NCBI GenBank assembly: GCA_031732875.1
Contig: JAVMKL010000097.1
Span: 1-5,923, forward strand
DNA: 5,923 bases
Source: JAVMKJ01 sp031732875
GTDB lineage: Bacteria; Pseudomonadota; Gammaproteobacteria; Competibacterales; Competibacteraceae
Direction of reading: 5' to 3'
Below are positions 5,884 to 5,923 of this stretch, one piece after another. The stretch's first letter is position 1, and each line of letters begins with the position of its first letter. A program made the translations under genes and the position numbers. The notes beneath the pieces are model-generated. The model ran no database searches and was not told the origin of the DNA. It was given only the letters and a program-made list of their open reading frames with translations.

Positions 5884-5923
5884 CCCCTCGCCCGCTTGCG
5901 GGAGAGGGGTTGGGGGTGAGGGC
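5884..5923. repeat. REP-like GC-rich hairpin element, running to the window edge
   Basis: A 12-bp stem (5884-5895 with 5898-5909, one G/A mismatch, TT loop) with a central CCCGC-TT-GCGGG. It is followed by a G-rich tail containing GGGGTTGGGGGTGAGGG. Repeats of this appearance are scattered between genes in many proteobacterial genomes. It lies upstream of parA and may continue beyond the window. Without a T-run it is not a classic terminator, though it could terminate or stabilise a transcript entering from outside the window. Confidence 0.6.

Overview
All identifiable genes lie on the minus strand, so the window is best read from its right end to its left. The DNA is GC-rich. It carries a type Ia ParA, a ParB and a REP-like G/C hairpin of a kind common in Proteobacteria. 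I infer a proteobacterium, probably a gammaproteobacterium, but nothing here fixes the genus. The partition cassette suggests a large plasmid, a secondary replicon or an integrated element. It does not by itself exclude the main chromosome.

Right part (about 5923-3250) is a complete parABS-like partition cassette. A REP-like hairpin sits at the window edge. It is followed by a short control region with a promoter bracketed by a perfect 8-bp inverted repeat, a candidate autoregulatory operator. Next come parA (5750-4521; N-terminal helix-turn-helix plus deviant Walker ATPase) and parB (4524-3457), joined by an ATGA stop/start overlap. Directly after parB are three identical, perfect 18-bp palindromes, ATTTTCCGTACGGAAAAT, whose centres are exactly 71 bp apart. 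Their position and regularity make them the likely centromere (parS). The sequence is not the common chromosomal parS, and this array is the most noteworthy item in the window.

Middle (3247-2405) is a PfkB/ribokinase-family small-molecule kinase. It most likely starts at a TTG codon just past the palindrome array, so its 5' region is the candidate centromere.

Left part (2298-1) is a probable sensing pair. One gene encodes an exported LivK-type (Peripla_BP_6) substrate-binding protein. Four bases downstream begins a membrane sensor with two transmembrane helices enclosing a Cache-like periplasmic domain, then a HAMP-like segment and the start of a PAS domain. The sensor runs off the left edge, so its output domain (histidine kinase, GGDEF or other) is not visible. 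No transporter permease or ATPase gene is adjacent within the window, which favours a signalling role for the binding protein.

No rRNA, tRNA, CRISPR array or insertion sequence was recognised. No stretch longer than 300 bases lacks a gene.
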